From Bordetella parapertussis (GTDB lineage Bacteria > Pseudomonadota > Gammaproteobacteria > Burkholderiales > SG8-39), in the NCBI GenBank assembly GCA_945862265.1, contig CAMAXP010000022.1:1-64000 (forward strand): 64,000 bases of DNA. The letters run 5' to 3'. The translations under genes and the position numbers were made by a program. Below the pieces are notes generated by a model. It saw only the letters and a program-made list of their open reading frames with translations. It ran no database searches and had not been told where the DNA came from. Below are positions 1 to 8,747 of the stretch, piece by piece (position 1 is the stretch's first letter; every line of letters starts with the position of its first letter).

Positions 1-1
1 G

Positions 2-142
2 GCACGCTACCTCGCCGCGTTCTGCTATCGCTTCAACCGGCGGTTCGACCTGCGCACGCTCCACCAGCGTCTCTTGGTCGCTGCCGCCGCTACAACACCC
101 CAGCCCCTGCACTTGCTTCGGTTGGCTGACGTTCATTGCTAA
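2..142 (+). pseudogene. C-terminal end of an IS1595-family transposase (cut by window start)
   Basis: The reading frame is open from the window edge and ends in TAA at 140-142. The residues include RYLAAFCYRFNRRFDL, which resembles the C-terminus of ISXO2-like (IS1595 family) DDE transposases. The rest of the gene lies outside the window, so it may be intact there. No convincing terminal inverted repeat was found between its stop and position 235. It marks the upstream neighbour of the RuBisCO-like operon as an insertion-sequence site. Family assignment is from recalled motif similarity only. Confidence 0.65.
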
Positions 143-237
143 TCAGGTAGCTTTATGCTGCTGGAAGGCACAAAGTCCTTCTGGATATCGGGGTTTTCGA
201 TGAAAGCGCACTAAGCGAGGGCCTTTTGCTGCAGTAA

Positions 238-314
238 AATGTATTTATACTGGTACACAAACTACCCGGAGAGTAGCTTCTGTGCTTGATGTTGTGAACA
301 TAAAGTTGTTAATT
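238..314 (+). repeat. Dispersed 77-bp repeat, copy A
   Basis: This copy aligns without gaps to 9008-9084 (about 54 of 77 identical by hand count). It opens with an imperfect inverted repeat of the form TGTA-N10-TACA, followed by a GGAGA ribosome-binding-like segment and a GCTTCTGTGCTTGA stretch. It lies between the insertion-sequence remnant and the RuBisCO-like gene, so it could also supply that operon's promoter region. See copies B and C. Confidence 0.6.
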
Positions 315-402
315 GCTTGATTTTTATCACTTGCATCTGCCAACCATCCAGGCGGGTGGAGATTGCCAGCCAGATACCCCCTCAAGCATACTTCCGCCCC
401 TC

Positions 403-1548
403 ATGAATGCACCTGCCTCCACGACCCTGACCAACCGCCGGTTCGAAGTCCGCTATCGCATCCGCGGCGCGACCCAGGCCTTTGCTGAAGAAGCCGCCGC
501 CGCGATCGCGCTGGAGCAAAGTGTCGAGGTGCCGCTGGACGCCATCTTCGACGCAGCCGTGCGCGAGCGTATCGTCGGGCAGGTCCTCGGGGTGGAACAG
601 ACGGGAGAGGGCATCTACGAAGCCCGCGTCGCGCTGGCCGTCGACACCACAGGCGACGATGTCGCGCAGACACTCAACATGCTGTTCGGCAACAGTTCGA
701 TGCACGCGCATGTCGAACTCCTGGATGCCGACCTGCCTGAGTCGCTGGTGAAATCCTGCGGCGGGCCGCGCTTCGGGGTCGAGGGCCTGCGCCGCCTCAC
801 CGGAGCGTACGGTCGTCCCCTGACCTGCACTGCGCTGAAGCCCCAGGGATTGCCGGTCTCTGAGCTCGCGCGCATCTGCCACGTGTTCGCCGCCGCCGGC
901 GTCGATGTCATCAAGGACGACCACGGCATTGCCGACCAGCGCTATTCGCCGTTTGCCGAGCGCGTGGCCGCCTGCCAGAAGGCGATCCGCCGCGCAGCGC
1001 AGGAAACCGGGCGCACCGCGCTGTATGCGCCGAGCCTGGTGGGATCCCCGAAGGCGCTCTATGAACAGGCGAAGATCCTGCGAGAGGAGGGCGTCGGCGC
1101 TGCGCTGGTGGCGCCGGGGCTCGTCGGCATCCCGGTGTTCCAGGAACTGGTCGCCGAGCACCTGAAGGTGCCGGTGCTCGCGCATCCCTCCTATGCAGGG
1201 ACGGTCCGGGTCGCGCCCGCGTTCATCTTCGGAAAACTCTTCAGGCTAGTTGGTGCGGACGCGGTGATCTATGCGCATTACGCCGGGCGCTTTGCCTATT
1301 CCGAGGCGGAGTGCGCCTCGATCGCCGAGGCGGCGCGCCAGCCTTGGCAAGGCGTGCGTCCGTGCCTGCCGGTGCCGGCGGGCGGCATGAGCGTGGAGCG
1401 CGTGGCCGAACTGGTACGCTTCTGTGGCATCGATTCGATGCTGCTCATCGGCGGCTCGCTGTTGCGCGCGGGGGCGGCGTTGCCCGAGCGGACACGGGAT
1501 TTCGTCCGTGCCGTTGCTGCCGCCGCTGCTCCCGGAGCCGCCGCATGA
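403..1548 (+). CDS. RuBisCO-like protein (form IV type)
   Basis: A 381-residue protein of the RuBisCO large-subunit superfamily, shorter than true carboxylases (about 450-480). The ATG at 403 is chosen because homology begins just after it; an upstream in-frame ATG at 313 would add 30 unlikely residues inside the repeat region. Residue K146 in ALKPQG matches the first active-site lysine, and K171-D172-D173 match the metal-binding KDDE motif, but the usual Glu is His174. FGKLFRLVGAD (about 277-287), PAGGMS (about 325) and GGSLL (about 350) match the barrel and phosphate-loop regions. Form IV proteins act as enolases, isomerases or decarboxylases on sugar or thiomethyl phosphates rather than fixing CO2. 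The substrate here is unknown. It overlaps the cupin gene by 4 bases. Confidence 0.85.
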   Translation: MNAPASTTLTNRRFEVRYRIRGATQAFAEEAAAAIALEQSVEVPLDAIFDAAVRERIVGQVLGVEQTGEGIYEARVALAVDTTGDDVAQTLNMLFGNSSMHAHVELLDADLPESLVKSCGGPRFGVEGLRRLTGAYGRPLTCTALKPQGLPVSELARICHVFAAAGVDVIKDDHGIADQRYSPFAERVAACQKAIRRAAQETGRTALYAPSLVGSPKALYEQAKILREEGVGAALVAPGLVGIPVFQELVAEHLKVPVLAHPSYAGTVRVAPAFIFGKLFRLVGADAVIYAHYAGRFAYSEAECASIAEAARQPWQGVRPCLPVPAGGMSVERVAELVRFCGIDSMLLIGGSLLRAGAALPERTRDFVRAVAAAAAPGAAA

Positions 1549-2000
1549 GCACCAGGCCCGTCCGCCCGTTTTCCGCCGGTACCGACTATCGCTGGCAGGA
1601 CGTCGAGTTGCTGCGCTACAAGACCGACGCCGCATCGCCCTTCAAGGACGTGACCCGGCAGGTGCTGTTCGGGGACCCGACGATTGCCGCGGAACTGCGC
1701 TACTTCGAGGTCAGCCCGGGCGGGTATTCCACCCTCGAGCGCCACGAGCACGCGCATGCGGTGCTGATCCTGCGGGGCCGGGGACGGGTTCTGGTCGGCG
1801 GAGAGATTCACGCCATCGAACAGAATGACCTCGTGAGTATTCCTGCCTTGGCTTGGCACCAGTTCCGCCCGGCCGCGGGCGAGTCGCTCGGGTTCCTCTG
1901 CATGGTCAACGCAGCGCGCGACAAGCCGCAGTTGCCGACGGCGGATCAGGTGGCCGACCTGCGGCGCGACCCGAAGGTCGGCGCTTTCCTGGCGCAGTGA
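1545..2000 (+). CDS. Small cupin-domain protein
   Basis: A 151-residue single-domain cupin. The ATGA overlap with the preceding stop fixes the start at 1545 and implies translational coupling to the RuBisCO-like gene. The metal-binding first cupin motif appears as RHEHAHAVLILRGRG (about residues 64-78, with Glu and His ligands). The second motif is the IPALAWHQFRP stretch (about 103-113), with a further His. Small cupins of this kind act as isomerases, epimerases, decarboxylases or binding proteins on sugar-like or keto-acid substrates. Its fixed place between the RuBisCO-like protein and a hydrolase suggests it handles an intermediate of the same pathway, which is an inference. No signal peptide, so cytoplasmic. 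Confidence 0.8.
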   Translation: MSTRPVRPFSAGTDYRWQDVELLRYKTDAASPFKDVTRQVLFGDPTIAAELRYFEVSPGGYSTLERHEHAHAVLILRGRGRVLVGGEIHAIEQNDLVSIPALAWHQFRPAAGESLGFLCMVNAARDKPQLPTADQVADLRRDPKVGAFLAQ

Positions 2001-2893
2001 TCCTTACCGTCCGCACCCCGGTCCTCGAGATCGGCTACCTCGAAAGCGGCCCGGCGAATGGCCCACCGGTCATCTTGTTGCACGGCTGGCCGTCCGACGT
2101 CCACGACTGGGACGAGGTGCTTCCGCCGCTTGCAGAAGCCGGCTACCGCGTGCTCGTGCCCTGGCTGCGCGGTTTCGGCCCGACGCGCTTTCTCGATCCC
2201 GCCACACCGCGTTCCGGTCAGCAGGCGGCGCTCGGCGCGGACCTGCGCGATTTCATGGATGCGCTTGGCATCAATCGTGCGTTGCTTGCCGGGTACGACT
2301 GGGGTGGGCGCGCTGCGTGTGTCGTTGCGGCGCTGTGGCCGGAGCGCGTGCGCGGGCTCGTGACGATCAACGGCTACAACATCCAGAACATCCCGGCGTC
2401 GATCCAACCGGCCGATGCGGCGCAGGAGCACCGCCAGTGGTACCAGTGGTACTTCCACACCGAGCGGGGCCGCAACGGGCTCACAAAAGACCGGAACGGA
2501 ATCGCGCGCCTGTTGTGGCAGTTGTGGTCGCCGAACTGGGCCTTTGATGATGCGACTTTCTCGGCCACGGCCGCGAGTTTCGACAATCCGGATTTCGTTG
2601 CCGTGACGGTGCAGTCGTATCGCCACCGGTACGGGAACGCGCCGGGAGATCCTGCGTACGATGCATTGGAAAAGCAGCTGGAGGCCCAGCCGGTGATCGA
2701 CGTGCCTTCGGTCGTCCTGCACGGGGAATGCGACGGGGTGGGGCCGGCCGTGCATTCGGCCAACGCGGCGCGCAACTTCGGCAAGCGTTATGCACGCCGG
2801 GTGGTGCCCGTGGCGGGGCACTTCCTGCCGCGCGAAGCGCCGCACGAGGTTGTGCAGGCGCTGCTGTCGCTCGCCTCAGAAACCGATCGATGA
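1997..2893 (+). CDS. Alpha/beta hydrolase with Asp nucleophile
   Basis: A 298-residue alpha/beta hydrolase. The start is taken as GTG at 1997, which overlaps the cupin stop (GTGA), since a longer frame from 1853 would lie over the cupin. HGWP (about 29-32) is the oxyanion-hole motif. GYDWGG (about 99-104) places Asp101 at the nucleophile elbow, the pattern of epoxide hydrolases and haloalkane dehalogenases rather than serine esterases. HGECDGV supplies a likely acid and GHFLPREAP the catalytic His. It is the third gene of a fully overlapping operon, so it probably acts on the same pathway. Substrate unknown; C-O or C-halogen hydrolysis through an ester intermediate is the family expectation. 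Confidence 0.8.
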   Translation: MILTVRTPVLEIGYLESGPANGPPVILLHGWPSDVHDWDEVLPPLAEAGYRVLVPWLRGFGPTRFLDPATPRSGQQAALGADLRDFMDALGINRALLAGYDWGGRAACVVAALWPERVRGLVTINGYNIQNIPASIQPADAAQEHRQWYQWYFHTERGRNGLTKDRNGIARLLWQLWSPNWAFDDATFSATAASFDNPDFVAVTVQSYRHRYGNAPGDPAYDALEKQLEAQPVIDVPSVVLHGECDGVGPAVHSANAARNFGKRYARRVVPVAGHFLPREAPHEVVQALLSLASETDR

Positions 2894-2990
2894 CATGGCC
2901 CTCGTAGGCGAGGCCCTTTTCTTCGAGGCACAAGCGTACGCGGCGGGATGCGCTGGAGCGCCAGGCGTGGTGGAGTACGAGCGTGAAATC
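2886..2990 (-). pseudogene. N-terminal fragment of a glutathione S-transferase gene
   Basis: On the minus strand 35 consecutive codons read LVLHHAWRSSASRRVRLCL, followed by EEKGLAYEGHVID. This is the start of a glutathione S-transferase thioredoxin-like domain, including the SSASRRVR glutathione-binding helix. No ATG lies at the expected position, although a GGGAGG purine run remains just upstream. After GHVID the frame runs into the antisense of the hydrolase 3' end, so at least 80 percent of the gene is missing. It is a deletion remnant whose breakpoint coincides with the hydrolase stop. The protein is not functional. Confidence 0.8.
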
Positions 2991-3003
2991 CTCCCTGAAG
3001 AAT

Positions 3004-4422
3004 TCAGGGTTTGGCAGGTGTCTCCGCCGACCATCCGCCGCCCAGCGCTTTCATGAGGTCGACGCTCGCGGAGAGCCTCGCCTGCCGGTTGCGCACGAAA
3101 GCGAGTTCGGAGTCGTTGGCCGTGCGCTGCGCGTCGAGCACCTCGAGGTAACCCGAATAGCCGGCTTCGTAGCGGAGCTTCGCCAGCCGCAGCGTGCGGC
3201 GCGAGGCCTCGACGCGCACTTGGTAGTCGGCCTCCGCCGCGGTGGTCTGCTGTGCGTTGGCCAGCGCGTCGGCCACCTCGCGAAAGCCGGTCTCGATGCT
3301 TTTCTGGTAGCTGGCAAGGGCCTGGCGCTCGCGAGCGCCGGCTGCGTCGGCGCGCGCGTCGAGGCGGCCCCAGTCGAAGATCGGCAGAGACAGCGCGAAC
3401 CCCAGCGACCAGATGCCGGACGTGCCCTGCAAGAGGGAGGACAAAGCCTTGCTCTCCCAGCCGTCGGCCCCGGTGAGCGAAATCGTCGGCAGCATCGCGG
3501 CCTTTGCGACCCCGATCTGGGCGTTGGCGGAAACCAGCGCCTGCTCGGCCTGGCGGATATCCGGGCGGCGTTCGATCAGGGCCGAGGGCAGCCCCGCCGG
3601 GGACAGGGGAGGTACGGGCAACGCGAGCAGGTCACCGCCAGGCACGCTGAGGTCCAAACGACCCGTGAGCGTGGCGAGCTGGTTCTCGGCCAGCGAGCGC
3701 TGCCGCTGCAGGTCCTTCAACTGGACGGCGCTGTCGGCCCGCACGCTTTCGGCCTGCGACAGGTCGAGGTCGGAGGCGATGCCGCCGCGGGCGCGTCGGC
3801 GCACGTAGTCGAGCGCCTCTTCGCGAGTCTTCAGGGTCTGCCGGGTGGCCGCCAACTGCGCGTCCAGCGAGCGCACGGAAAAGTACGCCTGCACGGTCAG
3901 CCCGGCCAGCGACAGCGACACGACGTCTTTGGCGTAGCGCGTGGCGAGCGACTGGGCGCGCACGGACTCCACGCCACGCCGCAGGCGGCCCCAGAAATCG
4001 AGCTCGAACGACGTCGAGGCGGTCAGGCGCACGTTGCTGCGCACCGCCGGGACCGTGCCGGGCAGGGGCGTGGCTTGGGTGGAGCTGATGCGTGAACGCG
4101 TGGGTACCGCGTTCAGGTCGATCTGCGGGAGGAACGTGGCATTGGCTTCGCGCAGGTTGGCGTCGGCTTCCTCAATGCGCGCGACCGCGATGCGGATATC
4201 GCTGTTCCGCTCGAGCGCCAGCGACACCAGTTCGTTGAGCCTGGTATCGCCGTAGAGGGTCCACCAGTCCGCCCGGACCGATGCGCCCGGCGTGGAAGCG
4301 CTGCCGGGAAAGGCCTGCGGCAGCTCATACGAAGGCCGCTGGTAGTCCGGGCCGACCGGCGCGCAGCCGGCCAGCAGGGCGAGGGCGAGGACTTGGGCGA
4401 CGAGGCGGGTGCAATGTTTCAT
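3004..4422 (-). CDS. RND efflux outer-membrane lipoprotein (OprM/NodT family)
   Basis: A 472-residue outer-membrane channel for a tripartite efflux pump. The start at 4422 overlaps the pump stop by 4 bases (ATGA). The N-terminus has a lipoprotein signal with lipobox LLAGC (about residues 17-21), followed by APVGPDYQRP, typical of the NodT subfamily. Two outer-membrane-efflux repeats follow, with NSDIRIAVARIEEAD early and RRPDIRQAEQALVSANAQIG in the second half. It would form the trimeric outer-membrane and periplasmic duct docked to the pump at 4419-7505. It is the last gene of the operon. Confidence 0.92.
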   Translation of the reverse strand: MKHCTRLVAQVLALALLAGCAPVGPDYQRPSYELPQAFPGSASTPGASVRADWWTLYGDTRLNELVSLALERNSDIRIAVARIEEADANLREANATFLPQIDLNAVPTRSRISSTQATPLPGTVPAVRSNVRLTASTSFELDFWGRLRRGVESVRAQSLATRYAKDVVSLSLAGLTVQAYFSVRSLDAQLAATRQTLKTREEALDYVRRRARGGIASDLDLSQAESVRADSAVQLKDLQRQRSLAENQLATLTGRLDLSVPGGDLLALPVPPLSPAGLPSALIERRPDIRQAEQALVSANAQIGVAKAAMLPTISLTGADGWESKALSSLLQGTSGIWSLGFALSLPIFDWGRLDARADAAGARERQALASYQKSIETGFREVADALANAQQTTAAEADYQVRVEASRRTLRLAKLRYEAGYSGYLEVLDAQRTANDSELAFVRNRQARLSASVDLMKALGGGWSAETPAKP

Positions 4423-7400
4423 GGGCGCTTTTTCGCGCGCGACAGCAGCACGAAGAAGAGGGGGATGAAGAGCGTCGCGATGAAGGTCGCGGCGAGCATG
4501 CCGCCGAACACGCCGGTGCCCATCGAGCGGCGCGCAGCGGCGCCCGCGCCGGTGGCGAACACCAGCGGCACGACGCCGAGCACGAACGCGAGCGAGGTCA
4601 TCACGATCGGCCGGAAGCGCAGGCGCGCGGCCTCGACCGCCGCATCGAGCGCGCTCATGCCCTCGGCCTGCTTCTGCGCCGCGAATTCGACGATCAGGAT
4701 CGCGTTCTTGGCGGCCAGGCCTATCAGCGTGACGAGGCCGATCTGGAAGTAGATGTCGTTGCTCATGCCGCGCATCAGCACCGCCACCAGCGCGCCAAGC
4801 ACCGCGAACGGCACGGAGAGCAGCACTGCGAAGGGCAGCGACCAGCGCTCGTACTGCGCGGCGAGGATCAGGAACACCATGATCAGCGCAAACCCGAAGG
4901 CGAACGTCGAAGCCTTGCCCACCCGCCTTTCCTGGAAGGCCTGCCCCGCCCACTCCAGCGCATAGCCGGCAGGCAGCACCCGTGCCGCGGTTTCCTCGAC
5001 GGCGGCAATCGCCTGCCCGGAGCTGACGCCGGGCGCGCCGCTGCCGAGGACTTTTGCCGCCACGAAGCCGTTGAACCGGTCGAGCTGCTCGGCGCCGACG
5101 CTGCTCTTCACGCGCAGCAGGCTCTTCAGCGGCAGCATCTCGCCGCTGGTGGCCGAGCGCACGTACACGGAGCCGAGGTCCTCGGGCTTCAGGCGGTAGA
5201 CGGCCTCGGCCTGGATCTGCACGCGGAACGTCCGGCCGAATCTGTTGAAATCGTTCACGTAGAGCGAGCCCATCGTGCCCTGCAATGCGTCGAAGACCTC
5301 GCTGACCGGGATGCCGAGGGCGATCGCCTTTTCGCGGTCCACTTCGACGAAGAGTTGCGGCACCGTCGGGCGGAAGAAGCTGTTGATCCCGGCCAGTTGC
5401 GGGTTCTTGCGCAGTTCAGCGTTGAAATCCTGGAGCACCACGGCAAGTTTCTTCGGGTCGCCGTCGGCGCGGTTCTGCACGTAGGCCTCGAAGCCCGCCG
5501 CCGTGCCCAAGCCCCGGATCGGGGGTGGGTTGAAGAGCAGGGCCATGCCGTCGCGCAGGGGGGCGGTCTTTTGCCCGCCGTAGGCGATCACGTCGTACGA
5601 GGTGACCGGGCGCTGATCCCAGGGCTTCAGGGTGATGAACATGGTGCCCGCGTTGGTCTTGTTGCCGCCGCCGATCAGGTCGAAGCCGCTGATCGAGAAG
5701 ACGTGCTCCACCGAGGGGTTCTGCATGAGGGCTTCCTGCACGCTGCCGCCGAACCGGCCCGTGCGCCCCAGCGTGGCGCCGTCGGGCAGGATCAGCGCGC
5801 CATAGAGGAACCCCATGTCCTCGGACGGCACGAAGCTGCCGGGGATCGTGCGGACCAGCCACACCGAACTGCCCAGCACGCCGGCGAACAGCAGCAGCGA
5901 CACGATCGCGTGCTTCAGCACCAGGCGCACGCCGCCGATGTAGAAAGCGGTCAACGCGGCGAAGGCACGGTTGAACGGCCGGAAGAGTGCTGATTCCTTG
6001 TGGGTGGGCTTGAGCAGCAGCGCGCAGAGCGCCGGGGTCAGCGTGAGCGCCACCACGCCCGAGATCACCACGGAGATCGCCACGGTCACGGCGAACTGCT
6101 GGTACAGCCGCCCGGCGATGCCGCCGAGGAAGGCCACCGGGATGAATACGGCGCAGAGCACGAGGACAATCGCCACCACGGCGCCGGAGACCTCGCGCAT
6201 CGCCTCGATGGCCGCGTCGAGCGGCGCAAGGTGGCGTTCGGCCATCAGGCGCTCCACGTTCTCGAGCACCACGATGGCGTCGTCGACCACGATGCCGATG
6301 GCGAGCACCATCGCAAACAACGTCAGCGTGTTGACGGAGAACCCGAACGCGTAGAGGCCCGCGAACGCGCCGATCAGGGACACCGGCACGGCGATGATCG
6401 GGATCAGCGTCGCACGCCAGTTCTGCAGGAACAGGAACACCACGAGCAGCACGAGGAACGCCGCGATCAGCAGCGTGTGGATCACCTCGTTGATGGACGC
6501 GATCACGAACCGTGTGGTGTCGAAAGGCACCAGGTAGGTGACCCCCTGCGGGAAGCCCTTCGACATCCCGTCCATGGTCTTGCGCACGGCTTCGGCGACC
6601 TTGAGGGCGTTGGCGCCCGACTGCAGGAAGATCGCCGTGCCGATCGTCGGCTTGCCGTCCACGGTCACGAACTGGTCGTAGGTCTGTGCACCGAGTTCCA
6701 GTCGCGCGACATCCTTGAGGCGCAGCACGCCCGCGGTGCCGTTGGAGCGCAGGATGATGTTGCCGAATTCTTGGGGCTCCGCCATGCGGCCCTGCGCGGT
6801 GACCGTGTAGACCAGCGCCTGGTCGGCGGGGGCGGGTTCGGCGCCGATCTTGCCGGCGGCGTACTGCGCGTTCTGTGCGCGGATCGCGTTGGCCACGTCG
6901 GTGGTGGTGACGCCGAGCTGGGCCATGCGGTCGGGCTTCAGCCAGACCCGCATCGAGTAGTCGCGCGCGCCGAAGATCGTCGCGTCGGCCACGCCCGGCA
7001 CGCGGCGCAGCACGTCCAGCACGTTGACCGTGATGTAGTTGGAGAGGAACAGCGTGTCGTAGCGCGGGTCGGTGGAGCTCACCGCCACGGCCATCAGGAT
7101 GTCGGTGGAGCGCTTCTGCACCACCACGCCGGTGCGGCGCACTTCGTCGGGCAGGCGCGGGAGCGCGATCTGCACGCGGTTGTTGACCTGGATCGTCGCG
7201 TTGTTGACGTCGGTGCCGACTTCAAACGTGCCGGTGATGGTCAGCGTGCCGTTGGAGGCCGAGGACGAGTTGAAGTACAGCAGGCCTTCCACGCCCGAGA
7301 GCTGCTCCTCGATCGGCGCGGCCACGGTGCGCGCAAGCGTTTCGGCGCTGGCGCCGGGGTAGGTCGCAGTGATCGTCACCGTGGGCGGCGCGATCTCCGG

Positions 7401-7505
7401 GTATTGCGCCACCGGCAGCACCTGCGAAGCGATCAGGCCGGCCAGCGTGATCACGATGGAGATGACGGCGGCGAAGATCGGCCGGCTGATGAAGAAGCGG
7501 GACAT
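4419..7505 (-). CDS. RND multidrug efflux pump, AcrB/MexB type (HAE1)
   Basis: A 1028-residue inner-membrane proton-driven exporter, the usual length for the hydrophobe/amphiphile RND family. The start MSRFFISRPIFAAVISIVI is canonical. The proton-relay aspartates are visible in GIVVDDAIVVLEN (around residue 400). GTGVFGGMLAAT and FIPLFFVLLSR mark the last membrane segments. The large periplasmic loops contain the SVEHVFSISGFDL region that varies with substrate. It follows the fusion-protein gene by 9 bases and overlaps the channel gene. Substrates cannot be read from sequence. No regulator gene is adjacent, so control is probably distant or constitutive. Confidence 0.95.
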   Translation of the reverse strand: MSRFFISRPIFAAVISIVITLAGLIASQVLPVAQYPEIAPPTVTITATYPGASAETLARTVAAPIEEQLSGVEGLLYFNSSSASNGTLTITGTFEVGTDVNNATIQVNNRVQIALPRLPDEVRRTGVVVQKRSTDILMAVAVSSTDPRYDTLFLSNYITVNVLDVLRRVPGVADATIFGARDYSMRVWLKPDRMAQLGVTTTDVANAIRAQNAQYAAGKIGAEPAPADQALVYTVTAQGRMAEPQEFGNIILRSNGTAGVLRLKDVARLELGAQTYDQFVTVDGKPTIGTAIFLQSGANALKVAEAVRKTMDGMSKGFPQGVTYLVPFDTTRFVIASINEVIHTLLIAAFLVLLVVFLFLQNWRATLIPIIAVPVSLIGAFAGLYAFGFSVNTLTLFAMVLAIGIVVDDAIVVLENVERLMAERHLAPLDAAIEAMREVSGAVVAIVLVLCAVFIPVAFLGGIAGRLYQQFAVTVAISVVISGVVALTLTPALCALLLKPTHKESALFRPFNRAFAALTAFYIGGVRLVLKHAIVSLLLFAGVLGSSVWLVRTIPGSFVPSEDMGFLYGALILPDGATLGRTGRFGGSVQEALMQNPSVEHVFSISGFDLIGGGNKTNAGTMFITLKPWDQRPVTSYDVIAYGGQKTAPLRDGMALLFNPPPIRGLGTAAGFEAYVQNRADGDPKKLAVVLQDFNAELRKNPQLAGINSFFRPTVPQLFVEVDREKAIALGIPVSEVFDALQGTMGSLYVNDFNRFGRTFRVQIQAEAVYRLKPEDLGSVYVRSATSGEMLPLKSLLRVKSSVGAEQLDRFNGFVAAKVLGSGAPGVSSGQAIAAVEETAARVLPAGYALEWAGQAFQERRVGKASTFAFGFALIMVFLILAAQYERWSLPFAVLLSVPFAVLGALVAVLMRGMSNDIYFQIGLVTLIGLAAKNAILIVEFAAQKQAEGMSALDAAVEAARLRFRPIVMTSLAFVLGVVPLVFATGAGAAARRSMGTGVFGGMLAATFIATLFIPLFFVLLSRAKKRP

Positions 7506-7514
7506 GCGCGGGCG

Positions 7515-8678
7515 CTACTTCTTCGCGGCGGCGTCGGGGGCGGGCGCCGGGGCCGGGGGCTTCGCCGCGGTGACTGCGGTGCCGGGCCGGATCTTCAGCA
7601 GGTTGTCCGCGATCACCCGGTCACCGGCCTTGAGCCCGCCGAGGATCAGCCAGTCCGCGCCCACCCAGTCGCCCAGCTGCACCGGCCGCAGCGCGGCCTT
7701 GCCTTCGCCATCCACCACGAACACGAGCGATCCTTTCTCGGTCTGCAGCACGGCGGGCTGCGGGACCAGGAAGACGTTTTCACGCTCACCCGCGACGAGC
7801 TGCACGCGCACGAACTGGCCCGGCAGCAGTTGCTGCTTCGGATTGTCGAATTCGGCGCGCAGCTGCTGCGTGGCGAGGCGGGGGTCGATCTGCGAGGCGG
7901 TGAAATTCAGCCGTCCCTTGGTCGCATAGGTCGTCCCGTCGGGCAGCCTGAGCGAGAGCTCCGTCCCCGCACCGCGTGCCAGGCGCGCGCCCGGCAGCTT
8001 CGCGAGGTCCGACTCCGACAAGCTGAACCGCACCCAGATCGGGTCGACCTGGTTGATCGTCGTCAGCAGGCTGTCCGTGCCTGCGGAGATCAGGCTGCCT
8101 TCGGAGCGCGCCACGCGGCCGCTGACGCCTGCGACCGGGGCCGTGACCAGCGTGTACGACAGGTTCAGCTCGGCTTGTTTTACGTTGGCCTCGGCCACCT
8201 GCAGTGTCGCGTCGGAGAGCTTCGCGGTCGAGGTGGCGTCGTCGTATTCCCGCTGGCTGATCGCCTTCTCGTCGGCAAGGGCCTTCAGCCGGCCGGCCTC
8301 GCGCTTCGCCTGCTCGTTGCGTGCGCGTTCCTGCGCAAGCTGCGCGCGGGTTTGGGCTAGGGCGATCTCGAATGGCGTGGGATCGATCTGGAAGAGCGGC
8401 TTGCCTGCGCCCACCACCTCGCCCTCGACGTAGAGCCGCTTTTGCAGGATGCCCGACACGCGCGCGCGGACCTCGACTTCCTTGGAGCCTTCGACCTGGC
8501 CGACGAGTTCGAGCCGCACCGGGACGCGCTGCGGCTGAACTTCCACAATGCGCGCCGGGACCGCGGACGGGGGCTTGGGCGCGGTGTCGGCACCCTTGTC
8601 GCAGGCGGCCAGCAGGGCCGCTGCAGCGAGGCAGGCAAAAGTGCGAAGACGATCGCAGGGCTGTGATCGAGCGTTCAT
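7515..8678 (-). CDS. RND efflux periplasmic membrane-fusion protein (AcrA/MexA type)
   Basis: A 387-residue periplasmic adaptor. The start at 8678 (MNARSQPCDRLRTFACL) gives a lipoprotein signal with lipobox LAAC near residue 25; an upstream in-frame ATG at 8717 lacks a signal. The lipoyl halves, an alpha-hairpin (LAQTRAQLAQERARNEQAKR) and the beta-barrel segment follow in the family order. VRFSLSESDLAKLPG and NPKQQLLPGQFVRV are typical HlyD/AcrA strands. It is the first gene of the three-gene efflux operon and would link pump and outer-membrane channel. The C-terminus ends in an Ala/Pro-rich tail. Confidence 0.93.
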   Translation of the reverse strand: MNARSQPCDRLRTFACLAAAALLAACDKGADTAPKPPSAVPARIVEVQPQRVPVRLELVGQVEGSKEVEVRARVSGILQKRLYVEGEVVGAGKPLFQIDPTPFEIALAQTRAQLAQERARNEQAKREAGRLKALADEKAISQREYDDATSTAKLSDATLQVAEANVKQAELNLSYTLVTAPVAGVSGRVARSEGSLISAGTDSLLTTINQVDPIWVRFSLSESDLAKLPGARLARGAGTELSLRLPDGTTYATKGRLNFTASQIDPRLATQQLRAEFDNPKQQLLPGQFVRVQLVAGERENVFLVPQPAVLQTEKGSLVFVVDGEGKAALRPVQLGDWVGADWLILGGLKAGDRVIADNLLKIRPGTAVTAAKPPAPAPAPDAAAKK

Positions 8679-8747
8679 GAGCGGGAATCCGGGCGGACGG
8701 CTGGGGGACGGCTGCAATTGTACTTGGGGTCAATCGCGCCCCGGGCA

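Noticed and set aside
403-1548. A carbon-fixing RuBisCO
   Set aside because: The length, the loss of the metal-site Glu and the absence of a small subunit or phosphoribulokinase gene all argue against carboxylase activity.
4281-8360. Two very long plus-strand open frames (4281-5993 and 6000-8360) over the RND operon
   Set aside because: They are antisense to well-supported efflux genes and are rich in Arg, Gly, Ala and His, which is the composition expected of shadow frames in GC-rich DNA.
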